Below are positions 1 to 7,989 of a stretch of 64,000 nt of DNA, piece by piece (positions within the stretch are counted from its first letter, which is position 1; each line of letters begins with the position of its first letter). The position numbers and the translations under genes were made by a program. The notes under the pieces were generated by a model. It searched no databases and was not told where the DNA came from. It saw only the letters and a program-made list of their open reading frames with translations. The stretch lies in assembly GCF_020034665.1 (NCBI RefSeq), contig NZ_JAIQDI010000001.1, forward strand, positions 3,038,001-3,102,000. Reading direction: 5' to 3'. The DNA comes from Niabella beijingensis. GTDB taxonomy: Bacteria; Bacteroidota; Bacteroidia; Chitinophagales; Chitinophagaceae.

Positions 1-855
1 GAAGGCGGTAATCCTTCTGAAGGAAAAAAAGGGACTGCGGCATCCGGCAGAACGTTTAACTATGAACCGGAGAAGCCCGTAAACGGAGAATTAAAAGGTG
101 TTGTTGAGGTAGGTGCCTCGGGATTCAATTCCTTTATCATTAATATGGACCAGGAAAAACGCTGGGAGATCGTTTCAAAAGATTTCGGACAGTCCTTTGC
201 TTATGAAGGCATGGCCACCACTGAAGACATTCGTGCGGGTCTGAAAAAATACATTGGCGATATGTTTGATAAGGGCGTCCGCTCCAGGAATGTGCATTTT
301 GTGATCAGCTCGGGCGCACAGAAAGAACCGAAAACAAAGATCATCGCTTCCGAACTGAAGAAAATGGGATATGTGGTGAATCTTGTAACCCCGGACCAGG
401 AGGGAAAGCTGGCGCTGAAATCGGTACTACCCAATGCTTACCGTGACAACTCGTTTGTAGCGGACATTGGTTCCGGTAATACCAAGATCTCCTGGGCAGA
501 TGCCGGCGATAATGTACAGGCTGTGGAAACCCCTGGTGCCAAGTATTACGAGAAAGGGCTGAAGGATGATGCAGTTTATGCTGAAGTAAAAACCGCTGCG
601 GCAAAGATACCTACGGATAAAAGAGAGGTGTGTTTTATACTGGGCGGTGTGCCGTTTGAGCTGGCCAAAGAAATAAGGAACGGGGAAGAACGTTACACCG
701 TTTTAAAGGCGCCGGAAGATTATAAATCGGATAAGGTAAAAACAAAAAGTGGTGTAAATATTTATAAAGCCATAAAGGATGCGACCAATTGCGACACCTT
801 TGTTTTCGATTGGGATGCGAATTTCACCATTGGCTTTTTGTTGTCGCTGAAGTAG
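1..855 (+). CDS. Ppx/GppA-like actin-fold (ASKHA) protein, 3' part
   Basis: The frame is open from base 1, so the gene begins upstream of the window; 284 codons are visible, ending in TAG at 853-855. The first ~35 residues are polar, like a linker. Then comes a VEVGASGFNSFI segment and, about 120 residues on, DIGSGNTKISW. These resemble the two glycine-rich phosphate loops of the Hsp70/actin/Ppx-GppA fold. An ILGGVPFELA segment lies near residue 220. An internal ATG at 145 exists, but conserved-looking sequence precedes it, so it is probably not the start. The real substrate is unknown: exopolyphosphatase-like activity is only one option. A strong hairpin follows the stop. Confidence 0.6.
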   Translation, partial: EGGNPSEGKKGTAASGRTFNYEPEKPVNGELKGVVEVGASGFNSFIINMDQEKRWEIVSKDFGQSFAYEGMATTEDIRAGLKKYIGDMFDKGVRSRNVHFVISSGAQKEPKTKIIASELKKMGYVVNLVTPDQEGKLALKSVLPNAYRDNSFVADIGSGNTKISWADAGDNVQAVETPGAKYYEKGLKDDAVYAEVKTAAAKIPTDKREVCFILGGVPFELAKEIRNGEERYTVLKAPEDYKSDKVKTKSGVNIYKAIKDATNCDTFVFDWDANFTIGFLLSLK

Positions 856-889
856 ATCTGCACAGCGGATCATTTGTTTCGCAATAGAG

Positions 890-941
890 AAGGCTGTATC
901 AAAAGTTTTGGAAATGTGAGATCCGCTTTTGATACAGCCTT
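890..941. terminator. 16-bp perfect hairpin, bidirectional terminator
   Basis: Arms 890-905 and 926-941 are exact reverse complements (16 bp) around a 20-nt loop. A T-run follows on the plus strand. It sits between the plus-strand gene ending at 855 and the minus-strand gene ending at 959, so it could stop both. Confidence 0.75.
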
Positions 942-958
942 TTTCATTAGGAGCCAGA

Positions 959-1438
959 TCAGAACCGGTAAGCAAGCCGGGCGGACCGGCCGCCCACATC
1001 AAAAGACATACGGTTGGTATACTTTCTCAGGCGGTTGTTGCCGATGGCCCACATAGTAATGCCTCCACCCAATGCGGTGATACCTCCGGCGATACCCAGT
1101 ACGCCCATCACGATCTTGTCATCACCAGGCGTGTCATCATAAGTGGTCCAGTATCCCTTGCCATTCTGGTGATCGCCTACTGCGATAAGGGTGATCCCGC
1201 CGGCAACACTGGCAATACCCACACTGGTTAATACGATCCCGGCCCTTCTTAGCCGTTTCCAGTCCTCAGCTGTTTTAGTGCTCCTGAAAGCGGTGGATTG
1301 TTGCTGCCCCAGCAATGTGGCGGGGGCTTCTTTTAGCAGCAGGGAAGGGTCGATGTTGTTTTTTGCCAGATCCTGTTGGGCATTACCTGTAAAGGCCATT
1401 CCGATGGCCATTGTCATTAGCAGTGGTAGTTTTCTCAT
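959..1438 (-). CDS. Small secreted/membrane protein of unknown function
   Basis: 159 residues. The first 20 (MRKLPLLMTMAIGMAFTGNA) form a cleavable signal peptide. After a polar stretch come two Ala/Gly-rich hydrophobic segments, at about 66-85 (IVLTSVGIASVAGGITLIAV) and 110-133, which look like a membrane hairpin. The C-terminus is short and basic (RLAYRF). I do not recognise a named family. It resembles many small Bacteroidetes envelope proteins with two glycine-zipper-like helices. It is flanked by terminators on both sides (890-941 and 1519-1540), so it is probably transcribed alone. Confidence 0.7.
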   Translation of the reverse strand: MRKLPLLMTMAIGMAFTGNAQQDLAKNNIDPSLLLKEAPATLLGQQQSTAFRSTKTAEDWKRLRRAGIVLTSVGIASVAGGITLIAVGDHQNGKGYWTTYDDTPGDDKIVMGVLGIAGGITALGGGITMWAIGNNRLRKYTNRMSFDVGGRSARLAYRF

Positions 1439-1518
1439 TTTCGCTTTTTTGATTAAAAGATAATGCGGCGAAAATAATTGTTTTTACAAAGGCCGGTGAA
1501 AAGATTCTGTTAAATGAA

Positions 1519-1540
1519 AAAACCGGGCTTGCCCGGTTTT
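1519..1540. terminator. Terminator downstream of the DUF4290 gene
   Basis: Arms 1519-1528 and 1531-1540 (AAAACCGGGC / GCCCGGTTTT) pair perfectly. T-runs follow on both strands. It lies just downstream of the minus-strand gene ending at 1560. Confidence 0.7.
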
Positions 1541-1559
1541 GAATTTTTTTTACACAGTA

Positions 1560-2252
1560 TTAAAGAAAACGTTTCTTTTTAAAATTACCTCCGCCTCCGT
1601 TGTTGTTTCCGTTACGGCGGTTTCCGTTGTTGTTATTGTTTCCCCCGTTCCCGTTACGTTGCTGAAATTTATTCCGCTTGTTGAAATTTCCTTTATCACG
1701 GGGCGTTTCCTGGCGGAAGGCTTTTACACTTGGAGTGTTGGTAAAGGCCAGCTGCCCGTTTGTAATGTCGCTGAGCTCACTTTGAATGGCATCGTCGTGT
1801 ACGATTTCTTTATGCCAGTTGCTGTAAGCAAGTTTCATATAATAGGCAATGCTGTTGGCAAAGCCCTGTTTCTTATCAGGATCGGTTTCTTCCAGCGCTT
1901 TTTCAATCAGGCCCTCCAGGTTGGAGCCCAGGTGCGCCAGTTTGGAGCTTCTTGTGGGATAGGGGATGGGTGCCGGTTTGGCGCTCAATTCCTCCTTGGT
2001 CGGCTTGGGATAGGGGGCATCCACTTCCAGGTTGAAATCGGAGATCTGGAACAGGTGGTCCCACAGCTTATGCTTATAATCCTCTACGTTTTTTAAATTG
2101 GGATTCAGGATACCCATCAGTTCAATCACTGCGTGGGCATTTCTCTTTCTTTTTTCGGGGTCTTCAATGGTCAGGATATATTCCACCATCTTCTGCACAT
2201 TACGACCATACTCCCGTATGATCAGATGATTCCTTGTTGTATTATATTCCAT
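1560..2252 (-). CDS. DUF4290 family protein with Asn/Gly-rich basic tail
   Basis: 230 residues, cytosolic, no signal peptide. Residues 1-175 (starting MEYNTTRNHLIIREYGRNVQ) match what I know as DUF4290, a conserved Bacteroidetes family of unknown function. From about residue 180 the protein becomes low complexity: Asn, Gly and Arg/Lys runs ending FKKKRFL. Such a tail resembles RGG/RNA-binding tails, but that is inference. The start is supported by TACATTTG read on the minus strand at 2279-2272, 20 nt upstream of the ATG. A terminator follows at 1519-1540. It diverges from the glycosyltransferase gene. Confidence 0.85.
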   Translation of the reverse strand: MEYNTTRNHLIIREYGRNVQKMVEYILTIEDPEKRKRNAHAVIELMGILNPNLKNVEDYKHKLWDHLFQISDFNLEVDAPYPKPTKEELSAKPAPIPYPTRSSKLAHLGSNLEGLIEKALEETDPDKKQGFANSIAYYMKLAYSNWHKEIVHDDAIQSELSDITNGQLAFTNTPSVKAFRQETPRDKGNFNKRNKFQQRNGNGGNNNNNGNRRNGNNNGGGGNFKKKRFL

Positions 2253-2271
2253 AAAAATATTTGGGATCGCT

Positions 2272-2279
2272 CAAATGTA
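2272..2279 (-). promoter_or_regulatory. TAnnTTTG promoter element for DUF4290 gene
   Basis: Minus strand reads TACATTTG, the Bacteroidetes -7 element, 20 nt before the ATG at 2252. Confidence 0.5.
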
Positions 2280-2304
2280 TGTAAGTTCAATATTGGATAC
2301 GTTA

Positions 2305-2312
2305 TACCTTTG
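2305..2312 (+). promoter_or_regulatory. TAnnTTTG promoter element for the glycosyltransferase gene
   Basis: TACCTTTG lies 69 nt upstream of the GTG at 2382. It supports a start after 2312 rather than the longest open frame, which would run back through the divergent DUF4290 gene. Confidence 0.55.
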
Positions 2313-2381
2313 CAGCTAATCACAAAGATAAATAAAAACCGTTTAACCGGATATAATTTTCATCTAACCCAGGGTAGCGTC

Positions 2382-3434
2382 GTGTCAGTAGCAATTTACA
2401 GCCGGAATTTTAAAAAAGATCTTTTTGAGGATCCTTTTAGTTTCTTAATAATCAATAAGATAATCGATATTTTATCCCCGGATACCCTCACTGTTCTGGC
2501 ATCCGGCACCCCACCGGTCTTTAAACGGGATGTTAAAATGGTAGTACTGGAAGAAAAGCTTCCGGGCTTTCTGAATACGGCGCTGACAAAACGGTGGAAG
2601 CTCCCGTCGATCCTGAAAAAGCAGCAGGTAAGCGCATTGCTGCTGCTGGATATCAGGGACCGGTTGCCGGTATCCGTACCCCAGTTCCTGCTGATGAAGG
2701 ATCAGGCTGTTTACACGGCAAAGGAGCACCCGGTACTCCGGCAGCTCGCAGGCATTGTGGTAAGTTCCGGTGCAATGAAAACCGCCCTGGTCGAAAATGC
2801 AGGCGTTGACGTAACCCGGATCATTGTGGTGGAAGGCTTGCTGGCGCCGGGTTTGAAGCCGGCAGATATCCGGGAGCAGCTGGCATTTAAAGACCAGGTA
2901 ACACAGGGCCGGGAGTTTTTTCTGTGTGCTGACGCCAGCTGGACCAAGGACGGGCTGTTGCTGCTGTTAAAGGCCTTTTCGCGGTTCAAGAAAATGCAGC
3001 AGTCCAACTGGAAGCTGCTGATCACCCAAAGGGGAAATGATCCCAAAACTGCCGCAGCAACGGCTTTTGACATCCTGGGAACCTATAAGTACCGGGAAGA
3101 TGTGCAGTTTTTTACTGAAAGCAATCCTGGTGACTATGCCCTGGTGCTCGGCGCTGCCTATGCTGCCATCACCCTTCAGCAGGATGCGGGTTTCCCCGCC
3201 GCTGCCTGTGAAGCGTTGGTTTGCCATACACCGGTACTGGCACCGGAGGCCCTGCAGCACCGGATCGGAGCGGATATTACCGTATTTGACGCCGCAAGCG
3301 ATGCGTCGCTGGGAAAATGCATGATGGAGCTGTATAAGAATGAGGCCCTGCGGCAACAGCTGGCTGTACAGACCGTGGTTGCCGACCCGGAAGCAGGACT
3401 GGAGCTGCTCCGGAAACGCCTGTTGCAGGCCTGA
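2382..3434 (+). CDS. Glycosyltransferase, GT1/GT4 family-like
   Basis: 350 residues from GTG 2382. The frame is open further upstream, but that part overlaps the divergent DUF4290 gene and its promoter, and the protein-like sequence begins MSVAIYSRNFKKDLF. The C-terminal half has the GT-B layout. A FFLCADASWTKDGLLLLLKAF segment matches the strand-helix that opens the nucleotide-sugar domain. TLQQDAGFPAAACEALVCHTPVLA matches the GT4 EGFGLPxxEAMxxGTPVI motif, with Asp-Ala in place of Glu-Gly. No signal peptide or membrane segment is seen. Sugar donor and acceptor cannot be told. The gene stops 41 nt before gldC. Confidence 0.75.
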   Translation: MSVAIYSRNFKKDLFEDPFSFLIINKIIDILSPDTLTVLASGTPPVFKRDVKMVVLEEKLPGFLNTALTKRWKLPSILKKQQVSALLLLDIRDRLPVSVPQFLLMKDQAVYTAKEHPVLRQLAGIVVSSGAMKTALVENAGVDVTRIIVVEGLLAPGLKPADIREQLAFKDQVTQGREFFLCADASWTKDGLLLLLKAFSRFKKMQQSNWKLLITQRGNDPKTAAATAFDILGTYKYREDVQFFTESNPGDYALVLGAAYAAITLQQDAGFPAAACEALVCHTPVLAPEALQHRIGADITVFDAASDASLGKCMMELYKNEALRQQLAVQTVVADPEAGLELLRKRLLQA

Positions 3435-3445
3435 TGGTGAATGCT

Positions 3446-3453
3446 TACATTTG
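3446..3453 (+). promoter_or_regulatory. TAnnTTTG promoter element for gldC
   Basis: TACATTTG, 22 nt upstream of the gldC ATG at 3476. It argues for that ATG rather than the upstream in-frame ATG at 3434. Confidence 0.6.
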
Positions 3454-3475
3454 CGGTTCTAACAGTTTAGTAAAC

Positions 3476-3823
3476 ATGAAATCGACAATTACAATAAATG
3501 TGGAGCTGGACGAGGATAAGATCCCGTCGGAAATAAGCTGGAATGCAACAGTCAGCACCGCCGAAAAGGAAAAGATGGCAAAGGCGGTGATGCTTTCCCT
3601 TTGGGATGGAGCGGAAAAGGCAGCACTGCGGATCGACCTGTGGACAAAGCACATGATGGTGGATGAAATGGCCGATTTCTTTTACCAGTCGCTGATGACT
3701 ATGGCGGATGCCTATGGCCGTGCCACACAATACCACGATCAGGTAAAGGATATGAAGGATTTTGCCCAGGAGTTTTATAAAAAATTCCAGGAGAAGCAGC
3801 TGGAGCAGCAAAAGGCCACCTGA
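3476..3823 (+). CDS. gldC: Gliding motility protein GldC
   Basis: 115 residues from ATG 3476, close to the usual GldC length. The sequence (MKSTITINVELDEDKIPSEI, then SLWDGAEKAALRIDLWTKHM, VDEMADFFYQSL) follows the GldC pattern closely. GldC is a small cytosolic protein found across Bacteroidetes and needed for gliding in Flavobacterium johnsoniae. It also occurs in non-gliding species, so it does not prove motility. The C-terminus is a Gln/Lys-rich helix. The upstream ATG at 3434 adds 14 residues not typical of the family and would read through the promoter element. Confidence 0.88.
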   Translation: MKSTITINVELDEDKIPSEISWNATVSTAEKEKMAKAVMLSLWDGAEKAALRIDLWTKHMMVDEMADFFYQSLMTMADAYGRATQYHDQVKDMKDFAQEFYKKFQEKQLEQQKAT

Positions 3824-3889
3824 TGCCGGGATAAATGCTGCAGCAATAAACAGGAACTTCTTTTTTAACGTACTAAATAAAGATGTATT

Positions 3890-4342
3890 ATGTCTTTGGA
3901 ACAAACCATTAATGAGGATATAAAAAAAGCAATGCTGGGCAAGGAAGAAGTGGCATTGCGCAGTTTGCGCGCTATAAAAGCCGCCATTCTGCTGGCCAAA
4001 ACAGCCGAAGGCGCCAAAGACCAGCTGTCTGCTTATGATGAAATAAAGCTGGTACAGAAACTGGTAAAACAGCGTAAGGACTCGCTGGAGATCTTTGAAA
4101 AACAAAACCGCCCGGACCTGGCACAAAAGGAAAAAGAAGAAATTGAAGTGCTGGAACGGTATCTTCCTGCTCAACTCAGTGAGGCGGAGCTAAGGCCCAT
4201 CATTGCCGGCTTTATTGAACAAACCGGAGCTTCCGGACCGGCGGATATGGGAAAGGTAATGGGACTGGCCTCCAAGGAGCTGGCAGGTAAGGCCGAAGGA
4301 AAAACAATAGCAGCACTGGTGAAAGAGCTGCTGGCTAAATGA
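3890..4342 (+). CDS. GatB/YqeY domain protein
   Basis: 150 residues, the usual length for YqeY-like proteins. It starts MSLEQTINEDIKKAMLGKEE and contains RSLRAIKAAILLA, a long Lys/Glu-rich helix (60-95) and ERYLPAQLSEAEL, then a C-terminal helical domain (GADMGKVMG-like, here PADMGKVMGLASKEL). This domain is shared with the tail of GatB of the tRNA amidotransferase, where it contacts tRNA. The free-standing form has no settled role. The stop lies 10 nt before the CvpA-like gene, so the two are probably co-transcribed. Confidence 0.9.
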   Translation: MSLEQTINEDIKKAMLGKEEVALRSLRAIKAAILLAKTAEGAKDQLSAYDEIKLVQKLVKQRKDSLEIFEKQNRPDLAQKEKEEIEVLERYLPAQLSEAELRPIIAGFIEQTGASGPADMGKVMGLASKELAGKAEGKTIAALVKELLAK

Positions 4343-4352
4343 GGCGCACCGG

Positions 4353-4868
4353 ATGATCATTGACCTGATTTTTGCTATCCTGTTGGGTCTCGCTGTTTTT
4401 AAAGGATACCGGAAAGGGCTGATAGTAGGACTTTTTTCCTACCTGGCGGTGATTATTGGTCTTGCGGCAGCCATCAAGCTTTCCTCTGTTGTAGCCGGTA
4501 AAATAGGAACCATTGTGAAGGTTTCCGACAAATGGCTGCCCGTCCTTGCTTTTATACTCGTTCTGGTGGGTGTTGCCCTTCTGGTAAGATGGGGCGCACG
4601 GCTGCTGCAGTTCTCTGTTGAAAAGATCATGCTGGGGTGGGTGAACCGGCTGGGAGGCATCTTGTTGTTTACGCTGCTTTACCTTTCGGTTTATGCGATG
4701 CTGCTGTTTTACGGCAACCAGCTGCATCTGATCCCGGATGCAACTGTTGCACAATCGGCTACCTTTTCGTTTACGGAACATTGGGGAAGGCAGGCAATCG
4801 ATGCGACGGGGGTGCTGATTCCTGCATTTAAAAACATGTTTGAACAGCTGGAAGCGTTTTTTAATTGA
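4353..4868 (+). CDS. CvpA family inner-membrane protein
   Basis: 171 residues with four predicted membrane helices (about 2-22, 28-50, 63-87 and 100-123). The opening MIIDLIFAILLGLAVFKGYR and the Gly-Tyr/Arg-Lys-Gly turn are typical of CvpA (colicin V production) proteins. The family is linked to envelope homeostasis and, in E. coli, to colicin V export; its role here is unknown. It follows yqeY by 10 nt. A 128-bp AT-rich spacer separates it from the next gene. Confidence 0.85.
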   Translation: MIIDLIFAILLGLAVFKGYRKGLIVGLFSYLAVIIGLAAAIKLSSVVAGKIGTIVKVSDKWLPVLAFILVLVGVALLVRWGARLLQFSVEKIMLGWVNRLGGILLFTLLYLSVYAMLLFYGNQLHLIPDATVAQSATFSFTEHWGRQAIDATGVLIPAFKNMFEQLEAFFN

Positions 4869-4996
4869 AAAATTAATAATTTAACTATTGTTTTCCCGGT
4901 CTTTTTTTTATAGAATTTAATACTTTTATATAAATTAACATTTTGATTCATTATTAAAATCAATATATTAGCAGCTATATTGCTATTAAATCAGGA

Positions 4997-5779
4997 ATGG
5001 AATACGAAATAAAACAGCACGATAAGTTCAGGTACATTGAGGAAGGCGAGGGACAAACGCTGGTGCTGTTGCATGGGTTGTTTGGGGCATTGAGCAATTT
5101 TGGTGATTTAATCAGTTTTTTCAAAAATCACGTAAAGGTGGTGGTACCAATGCTTCCGCTGCTGGAAATGGATCTGTTGAATACCAGCGTAAGCGGACTG
5201 GCCAAGTACGTGAACAAATTTATTGAAACAAGGGGCTATGATAATGTGCATCTGCTGGGCAATTCGCTGGGCGGGCATGTAGGACTGGTGTACCTGTTGA
5301 GAAACGAACCAACTGTTGTCAGATCGTTGATACTTACCGGCAGCTCCGGTTTGTTTGAAAATGGTATGGGCGACAGTTACCCCAAGCGCGGCGACCGCGA
5401 GTACATCCGGAAGAAAACAGCATTCACTTTTTACGATCCTGCAATGGCTACTGAAGAACTGGTGGACGAAGTGTTTGAGATCACCAACAACCGGTTAAAA
5501 GTGATCAAGATCATTGCACTCGCAAAAAGCGCTATCCGTAATAACCTGGGAGAGGAATTAAGCAGGATCACGATCCCGGCCCTTTTGATATGGGGCAGGA
5601 ATGACAATGTTACTCCGCCCTTTGTGGCAGAAGAGTTTAAAAAACTACTACCAAACAGTGAACTTCATTTTATTGATAAATGTGGTCATGCACCCATGAT
5701 GGAAGTTCCGGCTGAGTTTAATAAAATTTTGCTTAATTTTTTACAAAGGCAGGGAGCCGTTGCAACAAAAGTGTTGTAA
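4997..5779 (+). CDS. Alpha/beta hydrolase
   Basis: 260 residues, cytosolic. The oxyanion region LLHGLFG is at 24-30, the nucleophile elbow GNSLGG has Ser90, the acid is Asp203 in WGRNDNVTPP, and the base is His231 in CGHAPMMEVP. The full catalytic triad is present, so it should be active. The 25-NG-LFG-ALSNF segment and DxxxP motif are typical of esterase/MhpC-type hydrolases. The natural substrate is not evident. The gene follows an AT-rich spacer and precedes the CBS protein by 33 nt. Confidence 0.85.
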   Translation: MEYEIKQHDKFRYIEEGEGQTLVLLHGLFGALSNFGDLISFFKNHVKVVVPMLPLLEMDLLNTSVSGLAKYVNKFIETRGYDNVHLLGNSLGGHVGLVYLLRNEPTVVRSLILTGSSGLFENGMGDSYPKRGDREYIRKKTAFTFYDPAMATEELVDEVFEITNNRLKVIKIIALAKSAIRNNLGEELSRITIPALLIWGRNDNVTPPFVAEEFKKLLPNSELHFIDKCGHAPMMEVPAEFNKILLNFLQRQGAVATKVL

Positions 5780-5812
5780 GTGCTGTCTTACTTGTAAAGA
5801 CAAGCAGTAATC

Positions 5813-6472
5813 ATGTTAGTTAAAGATTTATCATTTGAAGCATTGCCGCAATTGAAATTGACGGATAGGGTTTATCAGGTGCTGAACCTGATGCAGGAGC
5901 ACCATGTGATGGATCTTGCTGTTACCAATGAAGGCAAACTGGCCGGGATCGTCAATGAAACGACATTGCTGGATGTGGACGATGAACTCTCTCTTGCAGA
6001 GATCCCGCGGCCACTGAGCATTTTTTCAGTAAAAGAAGATGAACATTTTTTAAAGGCATTTTCCCTGGCCAGCGCACACCACCTTACTGTAGTGCCGGTG
6101 GTAGACAAGGAAAACAACTTTGTAGGTGCCATCGAGGCGGCTACGCTTGCCACCTATGTGGCCGATTTCCTGCAGCTTCAGGAGCCGGGCGCCTTGGTGG
6201 TTCTTGAAATTGATTCAAATCAATACTCCTTTTCAGAGATTACGAAGATCGTAGAAGCAAATGATGCGCAGATCACCCAGTTAAACACACGCGCTATAAG
6301 AGACCGGAATGCGCTTGAAGTTACGATCCGCATTAATAAACTGGAGGTTTCCGATATTGTGGCGAGTTTCCAGCGGTATGATTATTTAGTAAAATATTAT
6401 TTCGGGGAAGAACTGTACACAAACGAGCTTAAAGAAAATTACGAAAACCTTATGAATTATCTCAATATATAA
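5813..6472 (+). CDS. CBS domain-containing protein
   Basis: 219 residues. Two CBS motifs occupy about 1-125 (ending VVDKENNFVGAIEAATLATY). The C-terminal part, about 130-195 (GALVVLEIDSNQYSFSEITK, then ALEVTIRINKLEVSDIVASF), looks like an ACT-like regulatory fold. Such proteins sense adenosyl nucleotides or amino acids. The gene is 25 nt ahead of the Omp85-like gene and then nadK, all on one strand. I recall CBS-protein/NAD-kinase neighbourhoods in other Bacteroidetes. Confidence 0.85.
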   Translation: MLVKDLSFEALPQLKLTDRVYQVLNLMQEHHVMDLAVTNEGKLAGIVNETTLLDVDDELSLAEIPRPLSIFSVKEDEHFLKAFSLASAHHLTVVPVVDKENNFVGAIEAATLATYVADFLQLQEPGALVVLEIDSNQYSFSEITKIVEANDAQITQLNTRAIRDRNALEVTIRINKLEVSDIVASFQRYDYLVKYYFGEELYTNELKENYENLMNYLNI

Positions 6473-6497
6473 CAGCGATCCGTAATTATCTTTAAAT

Positions 6498-7988
6498 GTG
6501 AAAATTTCAACCCTGAAAAAAAGCTTTGTAGTTCTTATCCTCATTTTATCAGGGTGCTGTTCTGCTGTAGTAGCACAAATTGATACCACGATCGCGGGAA
6601 TGAAGGATGCCAACAAGGCATCACCGGTAACACAAAACGATCCGAAAATTGACAGCCTGCCGCATTCGCTGGAAAAGGCATTCGTTATACGTAATATCAT
6701 CTTTGACGGAAATAAAAAAAGCAGGGAAGCGATATTATTGCGGGAACTGCCGTTTAAAAAAGGTGATTCGATCCTTATAAAGGATATCCCCACACTCTTT
6801 AATGTGGGTAAAACACAGCTCATGAACCTGAGCCTGTTTCACACGGCTAATTTATCTGTAGAGCAATTTGATCCCCCTTATATCGATATTCGTATATCCG
6901 TAAAGGAACGATGGTATATCTGGCCTTTCCCTTATCTGAAGCCCGTAGACCGGAACCTCAACCAATGGTTGTTTGAAAAGGGGGCCAGCGTATCCCGCAT
7001 CGACTATGGTGTAAAACTGTTGTATGATAATATCACCGGCAACAATGATAAACTCCGTTTTTATTTTATTACCGGGTATACCAAACAGCTGTCGCTGGGC
7101 TATCAGCGGCCTTATATCGACAAGAATATGAAATGGGGCATCAACTTCCAGGTGGCATTGGGCAAGAACCACGAAGTGATGTACAACACGATCGACGACA
7201 AACAGCAGTTTATAAAAACGGACGACTACCTGAAAAACTTTTTTAATACCAAACTTGAATTATCCTACCGGAAAGCATTTTACACCACTCATTATTTTGG
7301 AGTGGGTTACCAGTCGTTCCGCTATGGCGACAGTGTGTTTTTATTGAACCCTGATTATCTGAAAACCTCCGGCCCCCGGTTAAAGTTCGGGGAAATATAC
7401 TACCGGCTGAAATATCAGAATCTTGACTATAACCCGTACCCCACAAGAGGCTATGCCGGAGAGGTGATGGTGTCCAAACAGGGATTTAATAACAGTATGA
7501 ATCTATGGCAGCTGACCGCAAAAGGCGTCGGATACTGGCAGTTGGGCAAACAATCGTTTTACAGTATCGGCGCTTCCGGTACGGTTAAGGCACCGTTTAA
7601 GCAACCCTATATGAACCAGCAATTGCTTGGGTATGGTGATATGTTCCTCAGGGGATATGAATACTACATCATTGATGGTGTGGCCGGCGGATTTGTGAAT
7701 GCCACGCTTGCAACACGGCTTACTAATTTCAGCTTCTCGATACCGCGTACCAAGTGGTTCTCGCCGATTCCCATTCCGTTAAAGATCTACAGCAAGGTAT
7801 TTGGAAATGCCGGTTATGTTTATAACCCGCATCCGGGTCCTACCAACCGGCTGCCTAATAAATTTCTGCTGGGGGGAGGGATCGGTTTTGATATCCTGAC
7901 GGGATATGATTTTACGCTTAAAGTAGAGTTCTCCTTTAATCATTTAGGCGAAAACGGTATATATTTACAGAAGAAGGATATTTTTTAA
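6498..7988 (+). CDS. Omp85/BamA-like outer-membrane protein with one POTRA domain
   Basis: 496 residues from a GTG at 6498. A signal peptide covers residues 1-26 (ending VVAQ). Residues 63-135 (FVIRNIIFDGNKKSREAILL, RELPFKKGD, LFHTANLSV, ISVKERWYIWP) form a single POTRA-like domain. The rest alternates as a 16-strand barrel of the surface-antigen D15 type, with the SRGYAGEV-like turn YNPYPTRGYAGEV near 310-325 and GYGDMFLRGYE near 385-395. It ends KKDIF, with the terminal Phe usual for barrels. Full BamA has five POTRAs and a separate homologue would be expected elsewhere. This one is more like the accessory D15 proteins next to nadK. It ends 1 nt before nadK. Confidence 0.82.
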   Translation: MKISTLKKSFVVLILILSGCCSAVVAQIDTTIAGMKDANKASPVTQNDPKIDSLPHSLEKAFVIRNIIFDGNKKSREAILLRELPFKKGDSILIKDIPTLFNVGKTQLMNLSLFHTANLSVEQFDPPYIDIRISVKERWYIWPFPYLKPVDRNLNQWLFEKGASVSRIDYGVKLLYDNITGNNDKLRFYFITGYTKQLSLGYQRPYIDKNMKWGINFQVALGKNHEVMYNTIDDKQQFIKTDDYLKNFFNTKLELSYRKAFYTTHYFGVGYQSFRYGDSVFLLNPDYLKTSGPRLKFGEIYYRLKYQNLDYNPYPTRGYAGEVMVSKQGFNNSMNLWQLTAKGVGYWQLGKQSFYSIGASGTVKAPFKQPYMNQQLLGYGDMFLRGYEYYIIDGVAGGFVNATLATRLTNFSFSIPRTKWFSPIPIPLKIYSKVFGNAGYVYNPHPGPTNRLPNKFLLGGGIGFDILTGYDFTLKVEFSFNHLGENGIYLQKKDIF

Positions 7989-7989
7989 G

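Noticed and set aside
2133..2381. Upstream extension of the glycosyltransferase frame
   Set aside because: It overlaps the divergent DUF4290 gene and its promoter; the protein sequence before GTG 2382 is not family-like, and a promoter element lies inside at 2305.
3467..4174. 235-residue minus-strand frame over gldC and yqeY
   Set aside because: Both plus-strand genes are recognised families, and the frame has no such motif.
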